Assembly: GCF_000633355.1 (NCBI RefSeq) | Contig: NZ_AYMQ01000005.1 | Location: forward strand, 1-64,000 | Origin: Serratia sp. H1w | GTDB taxonomy: Bacteria; Pseudomonadota; Gammaproteobacteria; Enterobacterales; Enterobacteriaceae | DNA length: 64,000 nucleotides | Reading direction: 5' to 3' | Made by a program: the position numbers and the translations under genes | Shown here: piece by piece, positions 29,007 to 37,862 of the stretch | How the letters are laid out: each line of letters opens with the position of its first letter | Numbering within the stretch: position 1 is the stretch's first letter | The notes under the pieces: generated by a model | What the model saw: the letters and a program-made list of their open reading frames with translations, nothing else | The model's database searches: none | Told to the model about the DNA's origin: nothing

Positions 29007-29588
29007 TTATTTCGCCAGCGCCCAGGCCAAAGTCTGCTCAAGCAAACGTGCGCCTTGGGTGGTCAGAATGGATTCTGGATGGAATTGGAAACCACATACG
29101 CGGTGTTCATCGTGACGCACTGCCATCACCATGTCGCCGAAGCGGGCATTGACGGTCAGTCCTTCCGGGATATTGCTGCCAACCAGCGAGTGATAGCGGG
29201 CGACCGGCAGCGGGTTGGCCATACCGGCAAACATCCCCTGATTATCGTGAGTAATAGCAGACGCCTTGCCGTGCAGGATCTCACCTGCCTGACCTACGTG
29301 GCCGCCATAGGCTTCCACAATCGCCTGATGGCCGAGGCAGATCCCGATAATCGGCAACTGGCCGCGCAGACGCTGTAACAGTTCAGGCATACAGCCGGCG
29401 TCGGCTGGAGTACCTGGGCCTGGTGACAGCATCAAGACAGGCTGCTCCATCTGTTGCAGGCGGGCGATGATGATCTCGGCAGCAATCTGGTTACGGTAAA
29501 TCACGACCTGATGGCCGCTGGCACGCAGCTGATCGACCAGGTTGTAGGTAAAGGAGTCGACGTTGTCGAGCAGTAAGATATCGGCCAT
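29007..29588 (-). CDS. trpG: Anthranilate synthase component II (glutamine amidotransferase)
   Basis: A 193-residue class I glutaminase that supplies ammonia to TrpE. The nucleophile cysteine is in GICLGHQA, and the catalytic His-Glu pair in FHPESI. It starts [17 protein letters not shown], as in known TrpG proteins. The start overlaps the trpE stop (TAATG). It is not fused to TrpD. Confidence 0.97.
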   Translation of the reverse strand: MADILLLDNVDSFTYNLVDQLRASGHQVVIYRNQIAAEIIIARLQQMEQPVLMLSPGPGTPADAGCMPELLQRLRGQLPIIGICLGHQAIVEAYGGHVGQAGEILHGKASAITHDNQGMFAGMANPLPVARYHSLVGSNIPEGLTVNARFGDMVMAVRHDEHRVCGFQFHPESILTTQGARLLEQTLAWALAK

Positions 29589-31147
29589 TAGAAAATCTCC
29601 TTGGCCTGATGCGCGCTGGCGATAGCTCGCAGCACGGCACGTGCCTTGTTACGGGTTTCATCGGCTTCCGCCTGAGGAACAGAATCCAGAACCACTCCGG
29701 CACCGGCTTGCACGGTGGCAACACCGTCTTCGACATAGGCAGAACGGATGACAATACAGGTATCGAGATCGCCGTGAGCGGTGAAGTAACCTACCGCGCC
29801 GCCGTAGCTGCCACGGCGGGTGCCTTCAGAGGCGGCGATCAGCTGCATGGCGCGCACTTTAGGTGCGCCGCTCAGCGTGCCCATATTCATACAGGCCTGG
29901 TAGGCGTGCAGTACGTCGAGATCGTCACGCAGTTTGCCGACCACGCGGGAAACCAGGTGCATCACGAAGGAATAACGGTCAACCTTGGTCAGGTCGGCAA
30001 CGTAGCGACTGCCAGCTTCACAGATGCGAGCCAGATCGTTGCGGGCCAGGTCGACCAGCATCAGGTGCTCGGCCAGTTCTTTATGGTCGGTGCGCATTTC
30101 CAGTTCGATGCGGCTGTCGAGATCCAAATCCAGCGAACCATCGGCACGGCGTCCGCGCGGGCGAGTACCGGCAATCGGATAGATTTCGATCTGGCGGCTG
30201 GTGGCTTCATATTTCAATGCGCTTTCCGGTGAGGCACCGAACAGCGTGAATTCATTGTCCTGCATAAAGAACATATAAGGACTTGGATTGTTTTCCTTCA
30301 GCGTCTGGTAAGCCGCCAGCGGGTTAGGGCAAGGCAGTGAGAAGCGACGTGAAGGCACCACCTGGAAAATTTCTCCGTGGCGGATGGCCTGCTGCAACTG
30401 GCTGACGACCGCGCCATACTCTTCATCGCTTTGGTTGCAGCTTAACTGCATATCTTCGAGCTTTTGCTGAGGAATGGCGACCGGGGCCTGTTGCAATTGA
30501 GCCTGAAGTTGCTCAAGGCGCTGTTGCAAACGCTGGGTTTCAACCGCGTCGCCGGTAAATGCGCTGGCTTGCAAACGAGCCACGCCACGTTGGTGATCCA
30601 ACACCAGCAGCGTTTCTGCCAGATAGAAGCAGAAGTCCGGGCAGCGTTGGTCCTGGCGCAGCTCTGGCAGGTCTTCAAACCCGGCCACCAGGTCATAGGC
30701 AAACAGGCCGCCGAGCAACATGGCTTCACGCTCATCGGCAGGGGCATCGACCAGCGTCAGCATAGTGCGCAGCGCATCAAATACCGACAATGAACGCAGG
30801 CGGGCATCTTCGTCTTGTACCGTATCAATCGCCGGGAAGGTTAATTCACGGCCATTTGGACGAGCCTGGATCTGTACTTCGGCAGGCAAGGCTTCATCCA
30901 ACAGCGGCAGCAGAGCCGCTCCGTTGGCGGTAAGCGCTTGCAGGCTGACCTGGCGACCCAATGCGGTAATGCGCAGGGCACTGTCGACAATCAGCAGGCT
31001 TTTCAGATTCTGCTTGCTGTTGATTTCCGCCGAGTCCAGCAACAGGGTGGCAGGGCGAGCGCCGCACAGCTGATGAAAAATCGCCGTTGGGTCGCTGCGG
31101 TAACCGGCTTGTGCCGTCAGTAGTTTAAGCTGTGGTTTCAGGTTCAT
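29588..31147 (-). CDS. trpE: Anthranilate synthase component I
   Basis: A 519-residue chorismate-using enzyme that commits chorismate to tryptophan. The N-terminal tryptophan feedback site includes [16 protein letters not shown] (near 35-50); the C-terminal catalytic part has [25 protein letters not shown] and [12 protein letters not shown]. The ribosome-binding site is weak, as in E. coli. It is the first structural gene after the attenuator. Confidence 0.98.
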   Translation of the reverse strand: MNLKPQLKLLTAQAGYRSDPTAIFHQLCGARPATLLLDSAEINSKQNLKSLLIVDSALRITALGRQVSLQALTANGAALLPLLDEALPAEVQIQARPNGRELTFPAIDTVQDEDARLRSLSVFDALRTMLTLVDAPADEREAMLLGGLFAYDLVAGFEDLPELRQDQRCPDFCFYLAETLLVLDHQRGVARLQASAFTGDAVETQRLQQRLEQLQAQLQQAPVAIPQQKLEDMQLSCNQSDEEYGAVVSQLQQAIRHGEIFQVVPSRRFSLPCPNPLAAYQTLKENNPSPYMFFMQDNEFTLFGASPESALKYEATSRQIEIYPIAGTRPRGRRADGSLDLDLDSRIELEMRTDHKELAEHLMLVDLARNDLARICEAGSRYVADLTKVDRYSFVMHLVSRVVGKLRDDLDVLHAYQACMNMGTLSGAPKVRAMQLIAASEGTRRGSYGGAVGYFTAHGDLDTCIVIRSAYVEDGVATVQAGAGVVLDSVPQAEADETRNKARAVLRAIASAHQAKEIF

Positions 31148-31177
31148 CTTCGGTCGTTCCAGTTAACTCTTATCCAT

Positions 31178-31203
31178 AAAAAAGCCCGCTATGATGAGCG
31201 GGC
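31178..31203 (-). terminator. trp attenuator terminator (3:4 hairpin)
   Basis: On the minus strand GCCCGCT, loop CATCAT, AGCGGGC, then TTTTTT. It lies 30 bases before trpE and 38 bases after the leader peptide stop, the expected place of the attenuator. Confidence 0.93.
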
Positions 31204-31241
31204 CTAGGGAATCTGCAGTGTCAGATGACAGGTATGCGTGA

Positions 31242-31304
31242 TTACTCGACCCTTGATTGGGAAGTACGCCACCAGCGAAGAAGAGAAGTGTGCTTAGTCA
31301 TCAT
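31242..31304 (-). CDS. trpL: trp leader peptide
   Basis: A 20-codon frame (or 19 from the second of two tandem ATGs) with adjacent Trp codons at positions 11 and 12, in LLRWWRTSQS. WWRTS is also the core of the E. coli leader peptide. Ribosome stalling at these codons when charged tRNA-Trp is scarce would favour the antiterminator and let transcription reach trpE. GAGAG precedes the ATG. Confidence 0.9.
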   Translation of the reverse strand: MMTKHTSLLRWWRTSQSRVE

Positions 31305-31368
31305 TATGCTCTCTGTTTTGTCATCCAGCTTTTTCATCTAACACGGTCAATGCCACTACCGTGAACTT

Positions 31369-31404
31369 GTGTACTAGTTAACTGGAACGAGAGGGCAATG
31401 TCAA
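31369..31404 (-). promoter_or_regulatory. trp promoter and TrpR operator
   Basis: On the minus strand TTGACA (31399-31404) and a -10 region TTAACT (starting at 31381) are 17 bases apart. Over the -10 lies CCAGTTAACTAGTAC, nearly identical to the TrpR operator of E. coli, so repression by TrpR with tryptophan is expected. The operator spans about 31369-31389. Confidence 0.9.
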
Positions 31405-31539
31405 CTCCCTTTTTGCACAATATGTTAGCAACCCGTGTGAAATGTATAATCTTTTGGGTGGGCCATCGGCAGAATAGATTTCCGTCCGGCCAACCATAGC
31501 GGGTATGATAGAAAGCCAAGCCATCGCAGGACATCTCTT

Positions 31540-32412
31540 TTGACAGACAGCAGCCCACAACCCTCCGCTTTTACCCTGTACGATCTCCACAGCCACACCA
31601 CCGCTTCGGACGGTTATTTGACCCCGACTCAGTTGGTGCAGCGTGCCGTTGAGATGCGTGTTGGCGTGCTGGCTATTACCGATCACGATACGACCAACGG
31701 ATTGGCCGAGGCCGCAGCGGCGATTGCCGAACTTGCCTTGCCCTTGCAACTGGTTAACGGTGTGGAGATTTCTACGCTGTGGGAAAACCATGAGATCCAT
31801 ATTGTCGGGCTGGGGATCGATACTGCCCATCCTGCGTTGTTACAACTGTTGGCCGAACAAAGCGAGCGCCGTAATTTGCGTGCGCAAGAAATTGGCGTTC
31901 GGTTGGCGAAGGCGCGCATTCCCGATGCCTATGCCGCCGCGCAACAGTTGGCGGGTGATGGGGCGGTAACCCGGGGGCATTTTGCCCGTGTTCTGGTACA
32001 GCTTGGTATGGCCGACAACATGGCGCAGGTGTTCAAGAAGTATCTCGCCAAAGGGAAAATCGGCTATGTTCCGCCGCAGTGGTGTACAATAGAACAAGCC
32101 ATTGATGTCATTCATCAATCCGGCGGTCAAGCGGTAATGGCGCATCCGGGCCGTTACGATCTGACAGCCAAGTGGCTCAAGCGCCTGCTGGCCTATTTTG
32201 CCGAACATGGCGGCGATGCGATGGAAGTGGCGCAGTGTCAGCAAGCCCCCCATGAACGCACGGTGTTGGCAAAATATGCGCAGGACTATCAATTATTGGC
32301 GTCGCAGGGCTCTGATTTTCACCAGCCCTGTTCGTGGATTGAGTTGGGGCGCAAACTGTGGTTACCCGGTGGCGTTGAGCCGGTGTGGCGTGATTGGCCA
32401 CAACCTCAATAG
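31540..32412 (+). CDS. rnm: RNase AM / 5'-3' exoribonuclease (YciV, PHP family)
   Basis: A 290-residue metal-dependent phosphoesterase of the PHP family. E. coli RNase AM (YciV) matures the 5' ends of rRNAs and can degrade pAp. Metal ligands are visible in [11 protein letters not shown] near residues 14-24, AITDHD, GVEIST, and SQGSDFHQP near the C-terminus. The start is TTG 31540, preceded by AGGA at good spacing. It is divergent from the trp promoter, as in E. coli. Confidence 0.92.
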   Translation: MTDSSPQPSAFTLYDLHSHTTASDGYLTPTQLVQRAVEMRVGVLAITDHDTTNGLAEAAAAIAELALPLQLVNGVEISTLWENHEIHIVGLGIDTAHPALLQLLAEQSERRNLRAQEIGVRLAKARIPDAYAAAQQLAGDGAVTRGHFARVLVQLGMADNMAQVFKKYLAKGKIGYVPPQWCTIEQAIDVIHQSGGQAVMAHPGRYDLTAKWLKRLLAYFAEHGGDAMEVAQCQQAPHERTVLAKYAQDYQLLASQGSDFHQPCSWIELGRKLWLPGGVEPVWRDWPQPQ

Positions 32413-32429
32413 AATACAATAGAGCCCAA

Positions 32430-32558
32430 TATACCCTATGGATTTCAAGTCGCAGCTAGGCGACAAGCTTACTCATCCCCAGGAGCTTACTTTTGGGTAA
32501 GTGACTGGGGTGAGTAAGTGCAGGTAACAACGCTGCGGCTTGAAAGACGACGGGTATA
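32430..32558. repeat. ERIC element, standard length
   Basis: A 129-base ERIC unit between rnm and yciO, with ends TATACCC and GGGTATA and the core CCCCAGGAGCTTAC ... GTAAGTGACTGGGGTGA. It closely matches the flanking parts of the longer copy at 3230-3435. It lies 52 bases before the yciO start. Confidence 0.95.
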
Positions 32559-32610
32559 GTTGATTTAACGCGGGCGTTGTTGTGTGCGTGCAGCATTTTC
32601 AGGAGTTACA

Positions 32611-33231
32611 ATGAGCCAGTTATTTTATATTCACCCGGACAACCCGCAGCCGCGTCTGGTCACTCAGGCCGTAGAGGTGCTGCGCAAGGGCGGCGTGATC
32701 GTCTATCCCACCGACTCAGGCTATGCGCTAGGCTGCAAGCTTGAAGAGAAGACGGCGATGGAGCGTATCTGCCGTATTCGCCAGTTGGATGGTAACCACA
32801 ACTTCACGCTGATGTGCCGCGATCTGTCCGAACTGTCGACCTATGCCTTCGTCGACAACTCGTCGTTTCGCCTGATCAAGAACAACACACCGGGCCATTA
32901 CACCTTCATTCTGAAAGCGACCAAAGAAGTGCCACGCCGCCTGATGAATGACAAACGTAAAACCATCGGTCTGCGCGTACCGTCCAACCCGATCGCTCTG
33001 GCGCTGTTGGAAGGACTCAATGAGCCGATGATGTCGACCACCCTGATGTTGCCAGGCAATGATTTTGCCGAATCCGATCCGGAAGAGATCAGCGAACACC
33101 TGGGCAAACAGGTTGATCTGGTGATCCACGGCGGTTTCCTGGGCCAGCAGCCGACCACGGTGATCGACCTGACCGAATCCTCACCGGAAGTGATCCGTGA
33201 AGGCGCAGGCGATCCGGCACCTTTCCGCTAA
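32611..33231 (+). CDS. yciO: YciO, Sua5/YrdC/YciO-family protein
   Basis: A 206-residue protein of the YrdC-like fold, same length as E. coli YciO. VYPTDSGYALGC and RVPSNPIA are conserved binding-site blocks of the family. Relatives make threonylcarbamoyl-AMP for tRNA modification; YciO's own role is less clear. AGGAG with five-base spacing fixes ATG 32611, nine codons after the first in-frame ATG. yciQ, which follows in E. coli, is absent. Confidence 0.93.
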   Translation: MSQLFYIHPDNPQPRLVTQAVEVLRKGGVIVYPTDSGYALGCKLEEKTAMERICRIRQLDGNHNFTLMCRDLSELSTYAFVDNSSFRLIKNNTPGHYTFILKATKEVPRRLMNDKRKTIGLRVPSNPIALALLEGLNEPMMSTTLMLPGNDFAESDPEEISEHLGKQVDLVIHGGFLGQQPTTVIDLTESSPEVIREGAGDPAPFR

Positions 33232-33270
33232 ACTGCCGATGAAGTAAGTGCCAAGGAGGGATAAAGACTG

Positions 33271-33382
33271 TATAATAAGCGGTTGGTTTTAACCAAGTGC
33301 TAATCTTTGTGGCCGCCTTTCCTCGGGAGCGTGGCGGCAAAGTCCCCCCGACGCCTGTGAAGGCGACACTAGAGGTTGCTCA
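33271..33382 (+). promoter_or_regulatory. Promoter and structured leader of rluB
   Basis: TATAAT at 33271-33276 predicts a transcript start near 33283 and a leader of about 100 bases. The leader can form a hairpin at 33305-33342 (GCCGCC / GGCGGC with CTTT / AAAG below) and a small one at 33352-33365 (CGCC / GGCG). The -35 is weak. Confidence 0.5.
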
Positions 33383-34291
33383 ATGAGCGAAAAGTTACAG
33401 AAAGTTTTAGCGAATGCCGGCCATGGCTCGCGTCGTGAAATAGAAACCATGATTGAAGCGGGTCGCATCAGCGTCGACGGCAAAATCGCCAAACTTGGCG
33501 ACCGCGTTGAAGTCGTTGCAGGCATGAAAATTCGCCTGGACGGTCACGTTGTCTCGATCAAAGAATCCGAAGAAGCGGTTTGCCGCGTGCTGGCTTATTA
33601 CAAGCCGGAAGGCGAACTCTGCACCCGTAGCGATCCGGAAGGCCGTCCAACGGTTTTCGATCGCCTGCCAAAACTGCGTGGTTCACGTTGGGTAGCGGTA
33701 GGGCGTTTGGACGTGAATACGTCCGGCCTGTTGCTGTTTACCACTGACGGTGAACTGGCTAATCGCCTGATGCACCCAAGCCGCGAAGTCGAGCGTGAAT
33801 ACGCCGTGCGCGTGTTTGGCCAGATTGACGACGAAAAGCTCAAGCAACTGAGCAAAGGCGTACAGCTGGAAGATGGTCCGGCCGCTTTCCGCACCATCAG
33901 TTTCCAGGGTGGCGAAGGGATCAACCAGTGGTACAACGTCACGCTGACCGAAGGCCGTAACCGTGAGGTGCGTCGCCTGTGGGAAGCCGTTGGCGTGCAG
34001 GTCAGTCGTTTGATCCGCGTGCGTTACGGTGATATCGATCTGCCAAAAGGCTTGCCTCGCGGCGGTTATACCGAGCTGGATCTGAAGGCAACCAACTATC
34101 TGCGTGAGCTGGTAGAACTGCAACCGGAAACCGTCAGCAAACTGCCGGTGGAACGCGATCGCCGCCGTGTGAAAGCCAACCAGATCCGTCGTGCGGTAAA
34201 ACGCCACAGCCAGGTTGCTCCCGGCAGCCGTCGTGGCGCGCCAGGCAGCAGCAAACCAGGCAAACCGGCCAAGTCTTCCAAGCGTAACTGA
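33383..34291 (+). CDS. rluB: 23S rRNA pseudouridine(2605) synthase
   Basis: A 302-residue RsuA-family enzyme. An N-terminal S4 RNA-binding domain (about 1-60, [18 protein letters not shown]) precedes the catalytic domain with the active-site aspartate in [12 protein letters not shown] (near residue 114) and [10 protein letters not shown]. The C-terminal tail after about 255 is Arg/Lys/Gly/Ser-rich and disordered, as in E. coli RluB. GAGG precedes the ATG. Confidence 0.94.
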   Translation: MSEKLQKVLANAGHGSRREIETMIEAGRISVDGKIAKLGDRVEVVAGMKIRLDGHVVSIKESEEAVCRVLAYYKPEGELCTRSDPEGRPTVFDRLPKLRGSRWVAVGRLDVNTSGLLLFTTDGELANRLMHPSREVEREYAVRVFGQIDDEKLKQLSKGVQLEDGPAAFRTISFQGGEGINQWYNVTLTEGRNREVRRLWEAVGVQVSRLIRVRYGDIDLPKGLPRGGYTELDLKATNYLRELVELQPETVSKLPVERDRRRVKANQIRRAVKRHSQVAPGSRRGAPGSSKPGKPAKSSKRN

Positions 34292-34301
34292 TATCTGTCA
34301 T

Positions 34302-34329
34302 CGTGGCCTTGCCTGCTGGCTCGGCCACG
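34302..34329. terminator. Hairpin between rluB and btuR
   Basis: CGTGGCC and GGCCACG form a 7-bp stem with a 14-base loop between the convergent rluB and btuR. There is no T run, so termination activity is uncertain. Confidence 0.4.
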
Positions 34330-34338
34330 GTGCTTCAT

Positions 34339-34929
34339 TTACCAGTCAATTCCCTGCTGAGCCTTGATCCCCGCTTCAAACGCGTGCTTCACCGGCCGCA
34401 TCTCCGTAACGGTATCCGCCAGCTCCAGCAAATCGCGATGACAGCCACGTCCGGTGATAATCACCGTCTGGTGTGCCGGACGCTGCTCAAGCGCCTCCAG
34501 CACCTCTGACAGCTCTAGATAGCCGTAGGTCACCATATAGGTCAACTCGTCCATCAACACCAGATCCAGGCTGCTGTCGGCCAACATGCGTTTACCGTGT
34601 TGCCAGACGGCCTGACAGGCGGCGGTATCGCTTTCCCGATCCTGCGTTTCCCAGGTAAAACCGGTCGCCATCACCTGAAATTCCACGCCGTGCTGTTGCA
34701 GCAGGTTTTTCTCGCCGTTAGGCCATTGGCCTTTGATAAACTGGATCACTCCGGCCTTCATACCGTGGCCGACGGCACGGGTAACGGTGCCAAATGCGGC
34801 GGTGGTTTTGCCTTTGCCATTGCCGGTAAAGACCAGCAACAGACCACGGGTTTCCTGTGCGGCGGCAATGCGGGCATCCACCTGTTCTTTCAGCCGTTGC
34901 TGGCGTTGCTGGTGATGATCTTCAGCCAT
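34339..34929 (-). CDS. btuR: Cob(I)alamin adenosyltransferase
   Basis: A 196-residue P-loop enzyme (BtuR/CobA) that adenosylates corrinoids with ATP. The P-loop is FTGNGKGKTTAAFG near residues 34-47; ATGFTWETQDRESD and ELTYMVTYGYL follow as in E. coli. ATG 34929 fits the E. coli length, with AGGAAG upstream. It lies 13 bases after yciK, with which it probably forms an operon. Confidence 0.95.
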   Translation of the reverse strand: MAEDHHQQRQQRLKEQVDARIAAAQETRGLLLVFTGNGKGKTTAAFGTVTRAVGHGMKAGVIQFIKGQWPNGEKNLLQQHGVEFQVMATGFTWETQDRESDTAACQAVWQHGKRMLADSSLDLVLMDELTYMVTYGYLELSEVLEALEQRPAHQTVIITGRGCHRDLLELADTVTEMRPVKHAFEAGIKAQQGIDW

Positions 34930-34942
34930 GTTAAAAGCTTCC

Positions 34943-35704
34943 TTATTCGGCGGCGCCGGGTTTGCGGTTGGGCTGAGCATCGAAGCTCATACCGGTTTTA
35001 CGACGACTGTCATCGCCCATCAGATACAGATACAGCGGCATGATATCGGCCGGCGTTTTCAGCTTGTTTTTATCTTCCTGCGGGAATGCCGATGCGCGCA
35101 TTTTAGTGCGCGTTCCACCCGGATTGATGCAATTTACCCGCAAGTTACGGTTTTTGTACTCGTCGGCCAACACCTGCATCATTCCCTCGGTGGCAAACTT
35201 GGAAACGGCATAGGCACCCCAATTGGCCCGGCCGGTACGGCCAACGCTGGAACTGGTGAAGACCAGCGAACCCGCATTCGATTTCAACAGCAACGGCAGC
35301 AGCGCCTGGGTGAGCATGAAGGTGGCATTGACGTTGACCTGCATGACCTCGTTCCACATGGGCATCGACAGCTCGGCCATGGGGGCGATGTCACCCAACA
35401 GACCGGCGTTTTGCAGCACACCGTCCAGGCGTGGCACCTTCGTGGCCAGATCTTCCGCCAGGCTTTGGCACTGTTCTGGCGTGGCGTGCAGCAAATCCAG
35501 CGTAACGATATGCGTCGGAGCGGTGGAAATGGCGGCAATTTCTGCCTGAACGGCCTGCAGTTTGCTTGCCGTGCGGCCAAGCAGCACCAGTTGCGCACCG
35601 TAACGCGCGTAGGTCAGTGCCGCTTCACGGCCAATGCCGTCGCCCGCACCGGTCACTAGAATAATTCGTTGTTCAAGCAGATCCTGCTTAGGTTGGTAAT
35701 GCAC
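34943..35704 (-). CDS. yciK: YciK, short-chain dehydrogenase
   Basis: A 253-residue SDR similar throughout to E. coli YciK (252). The cofactor motif TGAGDGIG, NAGLLG, and the catalytic Ser and YxxxK (YAVSK) are present. The substrate is unknown. The start is GTG 35704, aligned with the E. coli initiator (HYQPKQDLL follows), with GAGGAA upstream; the frame stays open 30 codons further. Confidence 0.92.
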   Translation of the reverse strand: MHYQPKQDLLEQRIILVTGAGDGIGREAALTYARYGAQLVLLGRTASKLQAVQAEIAAISTAPTHIVTLDLLHATPEQCQSLAEDLATKVPRLDGVLQNAGLLGDIAPMAELSMPMWNEVMQVNVNATFMLTQALLPLLLKSNAGSLVFTSSSVGRTGRANWGAYAVSKFATEGMMQVLADEYKNRNLRVNCINPGGTRTKMRASAFPQEDKNKLKTPADIMPLYLYLMGDDSRRKTGMSFDAQPNRKPGAAE

Positions 35705-36088
35705 AATAGTTCCTCGCGCCTGGTTGGCGGCTCTCGCGCTAATGGCTGGGAGCTCGGGTAGATAGCGGAGCGCTGGCAGGAGCGGGTTGCTCAACCACCG
35801 TGGCGATCCACAGCGAATTTTTGTCGGTAATTTATTGGATAATGAGTGTTATATGCCTGAAATGGATCGCATTTTCAATGAGTAACCCACAGAAACGGCA
35901 TTCTTTTGTAACAAAAACGGTACAATGGCAGCTTGGTTACCGACACCGGAAGCCCCATAACACGTTGGAGTGCCGCATCTTACGCCCGCTCATCAATCTG
36001 AATTTTTCATTTAGTCGCGACAGCCCCGCTGGTGATTGGCTAAAATGATTGGGGTCACACTAAACAACTGTAAATAAAGGCGGTATCT
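35705..36088. other. yciK-sohB intergenic region
   Basis: 384 bases between divergent genes. An open frame at 35800-36048 (82 codons) has no clear ribosome-binding site and resembles no family I know, so I leave it out. The region must hold the sohB and yciK promoters, but no confident boxes were found. Confidence 0.5.
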
Positions 36089-37135
36089 GTGGAATTTATA
36101 TCTGTTTATGGCCTTTTCCTGGCCAAGGTTGCCACGGTGGTGATTGCGATTGCCGCACTGGCGTTGCTGGCGGTGAGCCTTGGGCAACGCAAGAGCCAGC
36201 AGAAAGGGGAACTACAGCTTACCGACCTGGGTGAGCAATATCGTGAAATGCAACGCGAGATGCGCCTGGCACGCATGGGCGCGGCAGAGCAAAAGAGCTG
36301 GAGCAAGCAGTTTAAAAAGCAGACCAAGGCCGACGACAAGCTGAAAAAACAGCGTGCCAAGGCCGGGGCGGTTGAGGCCAGCAAACCTTGCCTGTATGTG
36401 CTGGACTTCAAGGGCAGCATGGATGCTCATGAGGTCAGCTCACTGCGTGAAGAGATTTCTGCTGTGTTGGCGGTCGCCACGGCCAAAGACGAGGTGTTGC
36501 TGCGTTTGGAGAGCCCTGGTGGGGTGGTGCACGGCTATGGTCTGGCAGCCTCGCAATTGGAGCGCCTGCGCAAGGGCGGTATCCGCCTGACGGTAGCGGT
36601 GGATAAGGTTGCGGCTAGCGGAGGTTACATGATGGCCTGCGTGGCCGATCGCATTGTGGCGGCCCCGTTCGCGATCATTGGTTCGATCGGCGTGGTGGCA
36701 CAGATCCCCAACTTCCATCGGTTGCTGCAAAAGAGCAATATCGATGTGGAACTGCATACCGCTGGCCAGTTCAAACGCACCCTGACCCTGTTTGGTGAGA
36801 ATACCGAACAAGGGCGGGAAAAATTCCGCGAAGATCTGAACGAAACCCACGAACTGTTCAAGCAATTTGTGCAGCAGCAACGCCCTTCATTGGCGATCGA
36901 AGAAGTCGCTACCGGCGAGCACTGGTACGGCACGCAGGCGAAAGACAAAGGTCTGATCGATGCGGTTGGCACCAGTGACGATCTGCTGATTGCCGAAATG
37001 GAGAACCATGAGGTGGTGGGGGTGCGCTATGCCCGTCGTAAACGCATGATCGATCGCTTTACCGGCAGTGCGGCAGAGAGTGCCGATCGTCTGCTGTTGC
37101 GCTGGTGGCAACGCGGTGAGAAACCGCTGTTGTAA
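36089..37135 (+). CDS. sohB: SohB, membrane-anchored S49 peptidase
   Basis: A 348-residue serine peptidase of the SppA/S49 family with an N-terminal membrane helix (about 7-32) and a basic coiled segment (about 50-95). The nucleophile serine is in KVAASGGYMMAC, and the general-base lysine lies further on in the QFKRTLTLFGENTE region. E. coli SohB suppresses htrA defects when overproduced. The start is GTG 36089 (AAAGGCGG upstream), matching the E. coli N-terminus. Confidence 0.95.
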   Translation: MEFISVYGLFLAKVATVVIAIAALALLAVSLGQRKSQQKGELQLTDLGEQYREMQREMRLARMGAAEQKSWSKQFKKQTKADDKLKKQRAKAGAVEASKPCLYVLDFKGSMDAHEVSSLREEISAVLAVATAKDEVLLRLESPGGVVHGYGLAASQLERLRKGGIRLTVAVDKVAASGGYMMACVADRIVAAPFAIIGSIGVVAQIPNFHRLLQKSNIDVELHTAGQFKRTLTLFGENTEQGREKFREDLNETHELFKQFVQQQRPSLAIEEVATGEHWYGTQAKDKGLIDAVGTSDDLLIAEMENHEVVGVRYARRKRMIDRFTGSAAESADRLLLRWWQRGEKPLL

Positions 37136-37155
37136 GCCGATAAACCGGTTATTGC

Positions 37156-37179
37156 ACGGGGCCTGATGGCCCCGTTTTT
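37156..37179. terminator. Terminator between sohB and yciN
   Basis: ACGGGGCC, loop TGAT, GGCCCCGT, then TTTTTA. It serves sohB; the minus-strand side lacks a T run. Confidence 0.85.
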
Positions 37180-37184
37180 AATGG

Positions 37185-37436
37185 TTAATCCACCAGATGA
37201 TATTTCTCGGAAAGCACATGGGCCAGGTGCTTGAACATATTAAATACGGCGGTGGTTTTTGCCGTTGGCAGCCCTTCGGGATCTAAAAAAAACTCGCCGC
37301 GGAAAACCAACACGCTGCCTTTCTGCTCAACGTCGGTAGCCACCATGCCGTGCATATAATCTTCGTGTTGGCGAATGATGTTATTTGCTTCAGTTAGCAA
37401 AGCTGCTCGTTCGATGGGTTGAGTATTGTTACGCAT
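37185..37436 (-). CDS. yciN: YciN, DUF2498 protein
   Basis: An 83-residue protein, same length as E. coli YciN, with an identical C-terminus [18 protein letters not shown]. Function unknown. It is divergent from topA, as in E. coli. Confidence 0.95.
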   Translation of the reverse strand: MRNNTQPIERAALLTEANNIIRQHEDYMHGMVATDVEQKGSVLVFRGEFFLDPEGLPTAKTTAVFNMFKHLAHVLSEKYHLVD

Positions 37437-37862
37437 TTATTTCTCCTGCAAACGGAAATTCTGCGCGTATTCTAGCGCGGGTTCGCGTTTGTCCGCAAAC
37501 CGACTAAAGTTTACTTGCCGTCTGGATGGCCAGTGATTAGACCGCGCGTGGCGAAATGTGGCTTTCCGAGCTAATTAGGTTGCGTAGCGTTTGTTATCAG
37601 GTAGAGTGTGGGATTTTGCGGCTTCCGGTGGAAGGATTTGTTTACGCTTAACGCAGTTCATCGCTGGCTTGGCCTCTGGGGGCTGGTATGAACGGCTTAG
37701 GCTGCCGCGATGCGTTCAGGTTGACCAGTTAGGCAACCATTAGAAAAAAACATGTTGATCTCTTGCCAGAGTACCGCAATATAAATAAGAGATACGAATT
37801 GCCGCGGTACGGCGAGACAAATAGCTTCTTTTTAGAAGTATTAAATTCAGGTAAAGGTAATT
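37437..37862. other. topA upstream region
   Basis: 426 bases between divergent yciN and topA. A TATAAAT-like box at 37780-37787 lies between inverted TACCGC / GCGGTA segments (37771-37776 and 37803-37808), and a small CTTCT / AGAAG hairpin lies near 37825-37838 in the leader. E. coli topA has several promoters responding to supercoiling and stress; which apply here cannot be told. Confidence 0.4.

Noticed and set aside
3230-32558. The two ERIC units considered as an insertion sequence pair or CRISPR-like repeats
   Set aside because: They lie 29 kb apart, carry no transposase, and match the ERIC consensus.
35800-36048. An 82-codon plus-strand frame between yciK and sohB
   Set aside because: No ribosome-binding site or recognisable protein pattern; it covers what should be promoter DNA.
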